Positions 22,101-33,667 of a stretch of 64,000 nucleotides of DNA are shown piece by piece. This DNA comes from Punica granatum (lineage: Eukaryota; Streptophyta; Magnoliopsida; Myrtales; Lythraceae): NCBI RefSeq assembly GCF_007655135.1, contig NC_045127.1, positions 3,658,001-3,722,000 of the forward strand, read 5' to 3'. The number at the start of each line of letters is the position of its first letter. Positions within the stretch are counted from its first letter, which is position 1. Made by a program: the position numbers and the translations under genes. Under the pieces are notes generated by a model. The model had not been told where the DNA came from. It ran no database searches and saw only the letters and a list, made by a program, of their open reading frames with translations.

Positions 22101-24237
22101 TGAACATGCTTGTTTTTCTATCTTACAGAAAGTTATGCACATGGGGCAATGGTCGTCTAACTTAGAAGTTTATAATAGCACATCAACAGTTCACACTAAG
22201 TACTTAATAGCAATTTACTGCTTGTTCCATGGCAGTACTCGAGAAACGTGAGCCAAACTTGTTGGATGATTGAGGATGAAAGAAAGGGGGAGGCATCTGT
22301 TGAGGTATTGCATGTTTTTCATCGCTGTCCACGACAACTCTTGACCATTTTTTTTTTTTCATGGTCGATATCTTTGATTTGGTTTTATATGAAGTTACAA
22401 ATCAAATATGTTTGATTTCGTTACATACTTCTTGTAGGAAATCATAGGCAGCTGCATTCTGCCAATTTCTGGTGGCGATAAGTACAAATTTCATGCTGCT
22501 GGTAGAGAGGACATTGACGTACTTAGCAACTCTCCCTTTAAATGGTTTATTTACTCCTTGTCAAATTAATTTTTTGTTGCCTCATTTGGCATCTGCTTGT
22601 GCCAGGTCCGGATGTTAGGTTCAGGCAGACCATTCTTGATCGAGATACAAAATGCACGGAATGTGCCATCTGAGGTGTCTGTAAAGGAAATAGAAAATAA
22701 GATTAATAACTCGGAAAGTAAATTGGTGAGTGCAATACAAACGCCTGCGCTTGCATGGCTTCTCTTTCTAATTAATAATTGTTATCTGAAAGGTACATAT
22801 TCTGCTGCTTCCAGGTGAGCGTTAGGAACCTTAAAGTGGTTGGTAGCGAGGGATGGTCTATGATGCGTGAAGGGGAAGCAGAAAAGCAGGTAATTGTTAT
22901 GCTTCTTGACTATGAATGAGATGATGTAGTATTTCAGTCTCCAGGGAATCTCCTTTTTATACCTTTCAAAGATGAAGATTAAAGAAAAGACTCTTAAATA
23001 TATTTCTTGTGATATATGATAAACATTAGAATAAGATGGAGAAATGTTTTTTTGAAACTTTTAATTTTCTTAGCACTACTCATCTTACAGAGCCTTAAAA
23101 ATAGATGTTAAGCTTTGCCTTTTGATATAACTCAGAAGCAATACGCTGCACTAGTGTGGATATCTCGGCCACTTGAGGATGCTGACTTGCAGAAGATATC
23201 ATCAATTAAAGATATTGGGGTTTTGCAGAGGACTCCTATCAGGGTGCTCCACCGTCGAAGCCCCCTCGAGCGTGAAAAAGTTATTCATTGGTCAGTTGCT
23301 TTCTAGTTGTGTGGATTACGATTATACAAATTTTTTTTTTAATCTCCAAATGTTTTATGATATGGTACCTGTTCTTTTGTCTCTTTTTGGTAATTGTAGG
23401 ATGAAGATTGATAAAATTGCTGGAAGTTCCCAGTACTTTATTTTGCATCTCTGTACACAGGTAATACGATGTCCTTATTGAGTTTCTCCCTGCTTTTTAC
23501 TTGTTTATAACGATGTAAGCAGGTTGGTTGATATTGTTTAATAATCCGGTATGAAAACATCTGACCTTTAAATTTTCTTAGTTTGTGGGTTCAAGTTGGA
23601 GGGGAGTTTTCGACGGATGGATTTAAAAGAAATATCAAGTTTTGCTGGAATTGGTGATCGGTAGAGATCACATCTGTGTCCTCATTAACTCCAGCTGCAT
23701 TCTCTTATTCTCTTGAACGCCTGCCATAAGTTGTCCGTTTTTTTTTTTTTTTCGCTTGACAACTTCGAACACAAGATTGCACATAAGACGTAGCGAATAT
23801 CATTAAGTCTTGAGTTTCATGGGGAAAAAGTTTTAAGAGTAGAAATTATGATTTACTATTTACTCTCTGATGGTTCATGATGCCAGGCCGGGACCTACAT
23901 AAAGGAGTTTGTTCATGGGGATCTCGGGCGTACACATCCCAGGTACTCCTGTACGATATTGATAAGTTATCAATTCCCTAATAATCATCAGTACATTTTG
24001 TTTCACTGTGTTCTCGAAAATATTGCCAAGATGGGGAAACTTTTATTCATAAGAAATAATTGTCTTTTGATCAAGAACTCTAGAATGGTTTATCCATGTG
24101 TTTTTGCCCTTCTTTCCTATCTAATTGAAAGTATATTGTTCCGACTTCCTCTGTCTTGCAGTATTGGATCAGTTCTGGAGTGCAGAGCTGAGATTTTGCA
24201 GCTTGATGTCACAGATGTGAAGATGGACTCCTTTTGA
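19105..24237 (+). CDS. PUS10: tRNA pseudouridine synthase Pus10
   Basis: Fourteen exons: 19105-19263, 19427-19815, 20089-20209, 20515-20614, 21165-21322, 21719-21790, 22236-22304, 22438-22518, 22606-22725, 22815-22889, 23136-23290, 23400-23460, 23887-23942, 24162-24237. They sum to 564 codons with frame kept at every join. Pus10 isomerises uridines in the T-loop of tRNA (positions 54/55 in known cases). Visible hallmarks are paired zinc-type cysteines CSRC 55-58 and CNIC 120-123 in the N-terminal accessory part. The catalytic block GREDID ends exon 8, with Asp381 the likely nucleophile, followed by VRMLGSGRPF. The C-terminus has LHRR and GTYIKEFVHGDLGRT. The intron before exon 11 must end at 23135, because the earlier AG would bring in a stop codon. 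Length fits plant homologues. Confidence 0.95.
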
Positions 24238-24674
24238 CAAACTACTCACTAAGTCAGGGTTTGAATTTGTGGCGACGTTTCTCAGAGCAGTCATTGGTCT
24301 ATATTCTATACAACCATGAAGGATGGTTCCCAGCTCGTCATTTGAGAGCTAAGTAGGTCATGTCATAGTTTGGTTTATGTCTGGACAAATGTAATGGACC
24401 TCAGTGGATGCCAAACACATCCTTAATATGCCATATGTCGTGACGATCAGAGAATATATTTGAGCATTCAAATGCTAAATCCACTTGACCCAAAAATAGT
24501 ATTTTTCATTGTATTGAAGTTACGATTAAAATTGTTGTTTAATCTGCACAATCGAGATGGATAATTGATCAGATTACTCAGTCAATCCTCCACATAAACT
24601 ACAGTATGCAAATGGCATAACAGATAGGAACTTGTGGGTCTGCCCAAAGCTCTTGCATGTACAGCTTCCATTGC
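24238..24674. other. Tail-to-tail spacer between PUS10 and prolyl oligopeptidase
   Basis: 437 bp between two convergent stop codons; it must hold both 3' UTRs and polyadenylation signals. Nothing else is seen. Confidence 0.6.
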
Positions 24675-27600
24675 CTAATCGGTCCAGGAGGCACCCACCA
24701 CCTTTGCCATGAAGCCATATCGATCAGCAGCTTCATCAATCTGCCAGCAACCGGAAAGCACCGAAATCAGTCAGACCTCACGAGGGAAAAAAAAAAGTAT
24801 GGCCACTCATATACACGGGTGCTGACTTCCAGAAAATGTCTGCTTGCCCTTTTAAGTTTTGAAGCGTCTCTGCCTTAGGATTCAATTGGAAATGAATTGA
24901 AAACTCCAAAATCAAGTATCTTTTTCTTCAGCATCACAAAGGCCAAATCAGCGTACCAGTTTCTTGGTGGGACGCCCAGCTCCGTGTCCAGCCTTGCAGT
25001 CGATGCGACCAATGATCGGGTTGGTCTGAGGGGAGTTTTCCAAGCTTGTGCACAGCACATATTGCATAGTCTAGGAATAGATAATACAGGGGGGCAAGAA
25101 ATCTCAGACTCAAATTGGAAAAATATACAATATAAAGAAGGCAACAGCCAAGGACCAGGATCTAAATTCATGTCATGCTGATGTTAAGGAAACGTCATTG
25201 ATCTCAAATTGACTAAATACAGGATATCACAGAACAGACTAATCATGAAATTAACAGAACAAGGATTTAAGAATGAAAAACTTTACCGCTAAAAACTTCA
25301 GTGTGTGTAATGGGACAACTCGATCATCGTGATCAGCAGTCAATAGCATAGTAGAGGGATACTGTGTCGATTTATCCGAATGCTCCCATGGCCTCCGCAC
25401 ATTATGTAACGGAGAGTACCTAACAGGTAGAAGAATGCACAATCCACTACGAATGAAGAACTGTCTGAAAGAGATTACAAATAAAGACATTCCTGACGGT
25501 CTAACAGAGGAAAACTGAGCGAGCAATCATACATAATATTCCCTAGACCACCACAATCATCCAAGAACAAGTATGCATGGGAAAAGATCAATGGAAATCT
25601 TGCAGGAAGTAACCTTAAAGAAGGCAAATTACAGAAAGAGCCCTCCAAGTTTCGTCGCAAACTAAGCATAAAAGTGCCCGGCCAACAAGAATTAGGTGCA
25701 AGAAGAATTTCCTTACTTAATTAACCAATGGAACTCTTCCTCATTGTCAGAACAGCCAAAATCAGTAGTCCATGCATGACCAATGGTAAATTTGTGAAAT
25801 CGCAACATGTCCATAACACCCACATGAGCCAATGCACAACCAAAAAGATCCGGTCTCTGCCATCAATGGACCATATTGTCGTTAGATTGGGGAAAAATAG
25901 AAATAAATAAAGATCAAAACATGTAAATTGAAGGAAAAACAATTAACTGCACACTGACCTGATTTATACAAGCACCAATGAGAAGCCCACCATTGCTTCC
26001 TCCTTCGATACACAACTTTTTAGGTTGAGTATAACCTTCAGATACAAGATACTCAGCAGCCGAAATGAAGTCATCAAAGCAATTTTGCTTTTTCGCCAGT
26101 GATCCTGCTCTGTGCCATTCTTCTCCATACTCGCCACCACCTCGAATATTTGCTATACTAAAAACGGCTCCCATATGTTTTATGAGAACAATACGACTAA
26201 CAGTGAATGATGGGGTAATGCTAATGTTAAATCCACCATAACCGTACAACAAGCATGGAGATGAACCATCCAAGGGGACATTCTTTCTGGCCACTATAAA
26301 CATCGGTATCTTAGTACCATCTTTGCTAGGCACAAACACCTGAAAGAACGCACAATCAAAGAGTTACTTGAGTAAAAAGAAGAAAGAGAAGGAATTAACA
26401 ACTTCAGCATTCAGTTAGACATCAAAAGCTTCTCCAAAAGAAGGTGCAACTAGTTAGAATGAAGTTGAAGGAAAAGGCGTGTTCAAAATTTGACACCATT
26501 CGGCAGCATACTGACCATCATAGTTTACCTGATCAACATGGAACTCTGAACGATCAAAACCTGGGACAACGGTTTCTCGGAATATCTTCATATCTGGGAC
26601 CCCACTTTGTAAATCGCACTGATAGATAGTGCCCGGAGTGAGAAAGCTAGTAAAACCAATAAAAATCATGCTATCCTCCCGACGAGCAGAGATACCATAA
26701 ACCGTGCCAATGTCAATGGGTAATGGGTGAAGCAAAGCACCAGTTTCCAAATCCCTTGTCTGCAGGACGTGCTTCACATCACTCAAGTAACTCAATATCA
26801 TTTGGTTACCATTGACCGCCCGTGCTAATTCCAAGACATCGTTCTCAGCTTCTGGTACAACATCAGTCCAAACATTTGGCTTCTTCAGATCCACGCGAAC
26901 TAATTTATATTTCGGGGCGCTTTTATTCGTCAGGAATGTAAATACGGTTTCATCATTTGCAACAAGCTGATACATTGCATCTAAATTATCTACAAGTTTG
27001 ACAAAGGGAAGCAGTTCGTTTCTTTTCTTGTAGCCTTCAAGGCCTTCTGTAAGGCTGGACATGTCACAGTAGTAGATCTTGTTCACAGGATCACAACCTT
27101 CAGTGATGGACAAAAGAATATACTGAACAAAGAAAGAGAAAATGTCAGGTCTTTACCAATTGTCCACACTAAATCTACTGCCCAAATAAACACATTTCTA
27201 TCGTCCTACTACATAAAATGGCAAAAGGAACACATAAATAAAAAAAATTTAACTAGGCAAATTAGCAAATTACACCATGAGAGGACATGAAAACTTGAAT
27301 ATATTCAGTGGCATAAGTTAGTAATAACACTTACTTTACATTTAACTAGGAATTCTTTCTGGAAAACATGAAGATGAAAGTTCTCCAGTCAAACAATTAA
27401 TCCAAGTCTTCGTATACTGCTTTAATAGGCCTATCACTCCATCTATTATATATATATGAAACAGTAACAGATCCTATCAATCCTTCACTATTACATGTAC
27501 ATGAGGCATTGAAACCACATCATTATCTTGTCTGAAAATACAAACTCACTCTAGAACTATAATGCAATTCGAAGTCCACACAGCTTTCACCATAACTAGA

Positions 27601-30261
27601 TGGTCAATAAAAGGAGTGGAAATTGGAAAAACTATCAATAACTCAACTTCTCATGTTTAAGGTGTAAAAGGCCTAAGTCCCCAGAATGGAGAAAAATATA
27701 AATACATGGGACTGGAAAACAGCTAAGAAAGGCCCAGTATCGTGCATCTATCATATTCTGAAATTTTGGAAACTTCAAAAAGATGCTGCTTTCAAGAGTG
27801 ACAATTGAGAAGGCTTGCCATTTCTGCACAGCCCTATTAATGTTTTTCACACAGAAATCAAGGGCACGCGCCCTACAATTTTCTAGAAAACATCTTCAAT
27901 AAGATAATTACCTTCCCATCATCAGTAACCGTGGCCCCAAACGTGTACTTGGGATGGTCGGAATCCTTCCAGCATAAAATATCATCTGCTTGATCAGTTC
28001 CTAAGAAATGGTAGTACACCTCATGATAGAGGTTTGCGTCGGTCTCTGTCCCAGCATCAACATCCCCATCACTAAACAAATAGCAGCCACCATCATCATT
28101 GGTCAGCATTCTTCTCTTAGTAGGAGGAAGGAACTCCCGCTTAAGAACCAGGACAAGTCAATGTACTACACGTCCAAAGTTGAAATATGTATATGCTCGT
28201 TGAAAATCCCAACAAGGTTATAGTATTGACCTTCTTGTTTATAGCTAAAAATGATTCTCTAAGGATTTAACACCAAATTTACTTCCACAGCCAAGAGACG
28301 AAATTGCATATGATCGGCCAAGACAATGGCTACATCCTATTCACAAATATGACCCTTTTTTTTCTGGGTAGGGGTTGGGGGTTGGGGGGTGGGGGGATGC
28401 GTGCACACAATAAAATCTAATATGGTGAATGACAAAAACAAAACTGCACTTACTTGGGAGTTGGGTACCGGCAGTAGAAGAACCCTTTGTTGTCATGTGT
28501 CCAACTAATAGATGTAAACTTAACCTGTTAAAGGAAAATATGAAAGCTAAAATTACAAATCACTTGTATTGACATCTCAATTTCTGCTACAATTGTAAAG
28601 CTACAAAACCGTGACTTCTCACCCATGATAAAGTGTCTGCCTCAACTTTCTTATTCTCTATCTGCATAACTTTAATTGTCACCCAATCGCTGCCACTTGT
28701 ACTGAGCCCATAAGCTAAGTATTTGGCATCCTCGCTCACAGAAAGCGTGTTCAGAGCGACTGTACCGTCCTCACTAAGCATATTAGGATCAAGCAAGACC
28801 TCTGCTTCTGCATCTAAACTATCCTGAACATCAAAAAGCATGGAGAGAAAAGCTGATTACTGTAAAAGAAAACAAAAAAGAATCATAAAGTACATATATC
28901 TAATCCATCTCTAATGATACATGACAACAATCCTTACAGTAATAAAAAAAAATTATGAACAATCCTTACAACGGAACAAAAATAATAAGAAAGACATCCA
29001 AATATTCTAACTGTGTGGAAGCATCAAAATACAGGGGTTTTTTCAAATCTATCACCCAATCAGTAGAAACAGCAGACTGAGAGGGATACTCAATCTGACA
29101 TGCAACTGCACGTTTGTACTTCAAATTGCATGTTCTAGACAAGGAGCACCTAAGATTCTCTGCCTTTTATCACACTTACCTGCACGTAAAGGACACTTTG
29201 AGCCTGAAGACCAGTGTTATGGAAGTAAAAGAACTTGTTTCCTCTCCTAAAGGGTGCTTCATATCGAGGGTGATCGAATAACTTTGTGATCCTATCATGA
29301 AGCTTTTGCCTTGTATCGCATGTCTTCAGAACCGATTCGGTCAGTTTCACCTGATTCTGCACGAACTCCTTCGTCTCCTCACTATCAGGATCTTCAAGCC
29401 TAATCAATTAAAAACCCAAATTCAATAAAGCTACACGATCAGAGCAAGTATACTTTTTCACCAACTCCTCTAATATGCACTGACACCATGATTCTGATCA
29501 AACATGACAAAACATCGGTTCAGCATTCAAGCCCCATCACCTGTAATTAGTATATGCATGAAAATTCATGACAAGAACACCCAGAAAACGAAGAAAAGAA
29601 ACAGTTGGTAGCAATCGTATTCAGAAGCAAAACCAATGCTAGGCCCTTCACTTCTAACCAAAGTAAATGAAAATCCTCCACCGGTAATCGGCTCGACTGC
29701 TGGTTGGTTTCATATACCAATTTGCAATTAGTAGAATACAGATTCTAATGGTCAACGCCACAAACATTCTAGTATCAAATTCAAAGGAAATCTCAACTTC
29801 TGCATCCAATGCTAACAATTCAAGCAAAGCTCACTCCTTTCCCAAGGCCAAACATGAAATGAAACGCCAGAGAACGAAATCAGCGAGGATTTGACGTCTC
29901 GTTACCATCGATAAGGTTCGGAAACCTTGACGCCGAAGTAATCGTCGACGACCGACTCGTCCCTCCGAGCGGGCGGGTACTGCAACTCCTCGCCAAGAGC
30001 AGAGAGGGAGCCCATTCTAGGGTTGGCTGAAGCGGTGGCGGGAAGGGAGAGAGCTGCGAAACGGCGACGTCTGGTAAGGTAGCGCCTCGAGTCAAATTTG
30101 ATTGCTAGTGATTTGAGAGGGAAGCAGGCGGGCGCATATATAGGGAGGCGACGGAGCTGGCGCGTGAGGTAGAGAGCTGGGAGAGGCGCGTGGCGTGTGA
30201 GGGATGAGGACATCGTTTCCCCAACCCGAGGAAAGAGGAAGCGAGCGGCGGCGGGAACCAT
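24675..30261 (-). CDS. Prolyl oligopeptidase (S9A) with N-terminal extension
   Basis: Eleven exons on the minus strand: 30261-29906, 29399-29180, 28823-28623, 28524-28454, 28071-27912, 27122-26529, 26339-25959, 25856-25717, 25419-25287, 25070-24957, 24740-24675. They join to 812 codons. The enzyme cleaves after proline in short peptides. The N-terminal part and [17 protein letters not shown] blocks lead into a beta-propeller. The C-terminal hydrolase domain carries Ser649 (GGSNGG), Asp739 (ADHDDRV) and His781 (AGHGAG), the expected triad. Exon 5 is entered at 28071; an upstream in-frame stretch (28072-28130) lies in the intron. The first 82 residues are Arg/Ser/Ala-rich with only two acidic residues and precede Met83, the usual cytosolic start (MGSLSALG). 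They look like a plastid or mitochondrial targeting peptide. Confidence 0.95.
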
Positions 30262-30700
30262 AATCTTGGCGTTATGGTGTTGCCATTTTGTGTCTACAAT
30301 GTTGCCATTTTTTTTTCCTTTTTATGGTCAATTTATTGTATTAGACTTTTCTTGAAAATAACATTTGTAATGAATGTCAATTTTTTTGCAGTGTTTGTTT
30401 CAAACTAAAATACTCCGTGATGAAGACATAAGATTCCTTAAAAGATATATCTGTGTATATATATATATATATATTCTTGAAAATAACATTTGTAATGAAT
30501 GTCAATTTTTTTGCAGTGTTTGTTTCAAACTAAAATACTCCGTGATGAAGACATAAGATTCCTTAAAAGATATATCTGTGTATATATATATATATTAAAA
30601 ATATATATATAATCCTCTCAGCAAAATATGGGACGGATAAATTTTTTCCAAATTCAAACCCTTTAAAAATGATTGACCTTCAAATCCTTTCTAAACTCAT
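30262..30700. promoter_or_regulatory. Upstream region of prolyl oligopeptidase, bounded by a Harbinger insertion
   Basis: Only about 440 bp separate the ATG at 30261 from the Harbinger end at 30704. Most of the distal half is the tandem duplication at 30349-30596. No clear TATA box was fixed. Confidence 0.5.
30349..30596. repeat. Near-perfect 125-bp tandem duplication in the prolyl oligopeptidase promoter
   Basis: Unit 1 runs 30349-30473 and unit 2 30474-30596. Both start TTCTTGAAAATAACATTTG and end in TATATCTGTG plus a TA run. Apart from the length of the TA tract they appear identical, so the duplication is recent. Confidence 0.95.
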
Positions 30701-30865
30701 TAAGGTAGTATTTGGATTATGAGCAATGCTCTATTCAACTCCATCCATTTTGCTACCCGACAAACGTTGTCTACGTTAACAAAGCTGTGGATCCCAGTAG
30801 CACAACAGTAGGTCAAAGTTGGGTTCTGGGTAGAAGACCGTTCGCTTCGAAGGCATGCCAAATTT

Positions 30866-31030
30866 CAAAAACGTCAAGCTCCTCCTCCTTCCACCTATCG
30901 TAGGGTTCGAAACTTCAAGCATATCTAGCTGCAAGAATCTCAAATCCAAACAAACATCAAGCTCCTCCTCCTTCCAAGCATCGGTAGGGTTCGAAACATT
31001 CAAGCAAATAGTATGCAGGAATCTCAAATC
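30866..31030 (+). repeat. Two-unit tandem repeat near the Harbinger left end
   Basis: Two units of about 100 bp share CAAGCTCCTCCTCCTTCCA, then GTAGGGTTCGAAAC and GAATCTCAAATC. Further right (31050-31130) short units of the form ATTCC(A/G)TCAATTCCATC(A/G)ATTACT recur. Confidence 0.75.
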
Positions 31031-31510
31031 GAGGGCGGAAACTCCCGATTGGTAAGTGGGTTCCGTCAATTCCATCAATTACTTACCTCCATTCCGTCAA
31101 TTCCATCGATTACTCACTTCCATTCCATCAATTTTGTCGATTTCACGGACTGTGCATCCGTGACGAACAGTGAGAAAAGGAGCTGCGCTACACAGTGAAA
31201 AGGGGATATTGTCAGGAGTTATTCGCGGATAACTGTGCTGTGGCACACGATGTCAGATCTCCCGAATAATGCAAAATTGTAGGGGGGCCCTCCAACTACT
31301 CTGTTCTCGGCTCAATTTGTCCCTTTAAGAAGCAGTGGCCTGGATTTTTGAGAAGCATCCGCATTAGAGGTATGTTCTGTTGGCCTCTGCCTCCATTTGT
31401 GCTTCTCGTGTGAAGATTTATCTTTGTTTTTCTTCGTTGGCTGCTCATTGGAAGCTCTGATGCGATGAAATGAATATTCATGAAATGCCCTGAAAGCTCA
31501 TTGAAAGCTC

Positions 31511-32447
31511 AGTTTGCAAGTGTTATTGTCACGACTGTGATTGCTTTTGCTCTCTAGTGTTATACAACTTGCTAAAACCTGCATGAGCTGTTAGTGATAA
31601 TTTTGTTGTGAAATTGTCCTGGTAGAGAAGTTCGTTGCTTGTCTGACAACATGCTGCTGCGCATTTCTTTTTTCCCCAACATAGTCTTATGGATTGAACC
31701 GACATGGGAGTCGCTATTGAGTTCGTTTCTGCATTGTCGCGACTGCTGCGAAGTGGAACTTGTCTGTCATGCATTCTGTTTTGCCTGTTCTTTGTCCAGC
31801 CAAAAAGATCCACCTACTGCATGCTTGTTCGGCTGAGTTTGCAAGTGTGATTGCTTCTGTTATCTGGTGTTATACAACTTGCTAAAAATCCTGCATGAGT
31901 TGTTAGTGATTATATTTCGTTACGAAATTGTCCTGGTAGCGAAGTTCCTTGCTGGTCTGACAACATACTGCTGCGCATTTCTTTTTTCCCCAGCATAGTC
32001 TTATGGATTGAACCGACATGGGAGTCGTTATTGACTTCGTTTCTACATTGTCGCGACTGCAAAAACGTGGAACTTGTCTGTCATTCATTCTGTTTTGCCT
32101 GTTCGTTGTCCAGCCAAAAAGATCGACCTACTGCATGCATCATGGCTCAGTTTGAAAGTCCGATTGCTTTTGCATTCTAGTGTTATACAACTTGCTTAAT
32201 TCTGCATAAGCTGTTAGTGATTATTTTGTTGCGAAATTGTCCTAGTAGAGAAGTTCGTTGTTTGTTTGTATAGAGTACTGCTGCGCATTTATTTTTTCCC
32301 AAACATAGTGTCATGGATTGAACCAACATGGGAGTTAGTATTTGTTCATTTCTGCATTCTCTTTCTGCTGCGAAGTTTTGTTTGTCTGTCATTCATTTTG
32401 TTTTGCCTGTTCTTTGTGGAAGTTCTGCTCCACGAATTGCTTGCATC
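31511..32447 (+). repeat. Three-unit (about 315 bp) tandem array ending at the ORF1 start codon
   Basis: Units start at about 31511, 31834 and 32145. All share GTGTTATACAACTTGCT, GCTGCGCATTT(C/A)TTTTTTCCC, ATGGATTGAACC(G/A)ACATGGGAGT and TTCTGTTTTGCCTGTTC in order. The end of unit 2 reads GCATCATGGCTCAG and the end of unit 3 reads GCATCATGGCTCC. The last unit's ATG is the apparent ORF1 start at 32448. Confidence 0.85.
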
Positions 32448-33443
32448 ATGGCTCCAAAAGGGAAAAATATCATCGAATGAAGTGATGAAATGGACTTCGC
32501 TTTCCTAAACGTGATGCTTGAGAAGCTGAGAAGAACACACACTACAACATGGAAGACCAGTACTTGGAAATAGATCACAGCTGAAATGATAAATCTATTT
32601 CCCGATAAGCAACTATTTTTGCATAAGATAAAGGACAGGTACCAAAGACTGAAGACAAATTTCACCCGATTTTCTGAAATAGTGAAGCATACAGACGTCG
32701 GGTGGGATGCAGACACAAACACCATCACAATCGACCCAGATGTTTGGGATATGTTTATAAAGGTACATGCGGTTAATTTTTTGTTCGGTTTCTATTGTTG
32801 TTTTGAATGAATTGTCACTGATTTCCTTCGAGCAATGTCATACTTGTTCGTACAGAAGAATAAGGCGTACAAGACTTTCCGGAGCAAGGGCTACAAGCAC
32901 TACGATTTGCAGAAGCAACTGTTTAGTTCTTCGGTGGCTACCGGTGCTCTTTGCATATCCTCGACCGATCCACCTCGAACTTTAGAAGAAGAACACCGGT
33001 TAAATGAGGAATTCTTATCTAGGGGGAAGGGAAAGCAGAAACAACATGTCGATCTCGAAGAAGGCTCCGACGAGAGTGACGACCCCGCCCATGTTGCAGA
33101 GCCCATTCTAACCGAGTCTCGACGTCGAGTGCCGAAAAGATCTCAAAGCAGGAGCTCACAAATGCAGGAGTGCATGAACATATTCAGGGAGAGTTTCACG
33201 AAGAATCCACAGGACACCCCACCGTCGGTAAAGAGAAGCAAGTCGATATCGAGCCCTGACAAACCTAAGAAGAATAGCATCGAGGAAGCCCTCGATGAGT
33301 TGGCTAAATTGGAATCGAGAATCCCTCAGCCCTTGTTTGTGAAAGCGGGCGTAGCACTCCTTGATCCGGGAGTACGGAGGCTTTTCATGTGGTTCAAGGA
33401 GGAGTCACGAATGGAATGGATATTGCAGTTTCCTCATCCTTGA
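32448..33443 (+). pseudogene. Harbinger ORF1: Myb/SANT-like DNA-binding protein, inactivated
   Basis: Two exons, 32448-32762 and 32856-33443. The start is MAPKGKNI; TGA at 32478-32480 and TAG at 32571-32573 then break the first exon in frame. The exon carries a trihelix-like Myb/SANT domain (INLFPDKQ, IKDRYQRLKTNF, WDADTNTITID, VWDMFIK). Such domains help the transposase reach the ends and the nucleus. The second exon begins KNKAYKTFRSKG, continues with an acidic and Ser-rich linker (EEGSDESDD), and ends after an IEEALDEL helix. It shares orientation with ORF2, 224 bp upstream of it. Confidence 0.85.
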
Positions 33444-33667
33444 AGAATCCATGATGACATTTTACAATTTTTTTCCGAAAAATAACGTTGTTTTTTTCTT
33501 TGTTTTGACTGAATTCGTACTGGATTATGTTTATTCTGTGTGTTTGCTTATGCTAATGATTTTTTATTTTATGTGTGTGTTGCATGCTTATAATTGAAGT
33601 GTTTCACTGTTAACAATATATTCATGAACTTATTTCCACAGTTATAGGCGATCATTTGGCAAACAGT

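Noticed and set aside
28072..28130. In-frame upstream extension of prolyl oligopeptidase exon 5
   Set aside because: The exon-4 end (phase 2) joins cleanly only to 28071 and gives the conserved DAGTET region. The longer version has no matching donor phase and inserts residues the family lacks.
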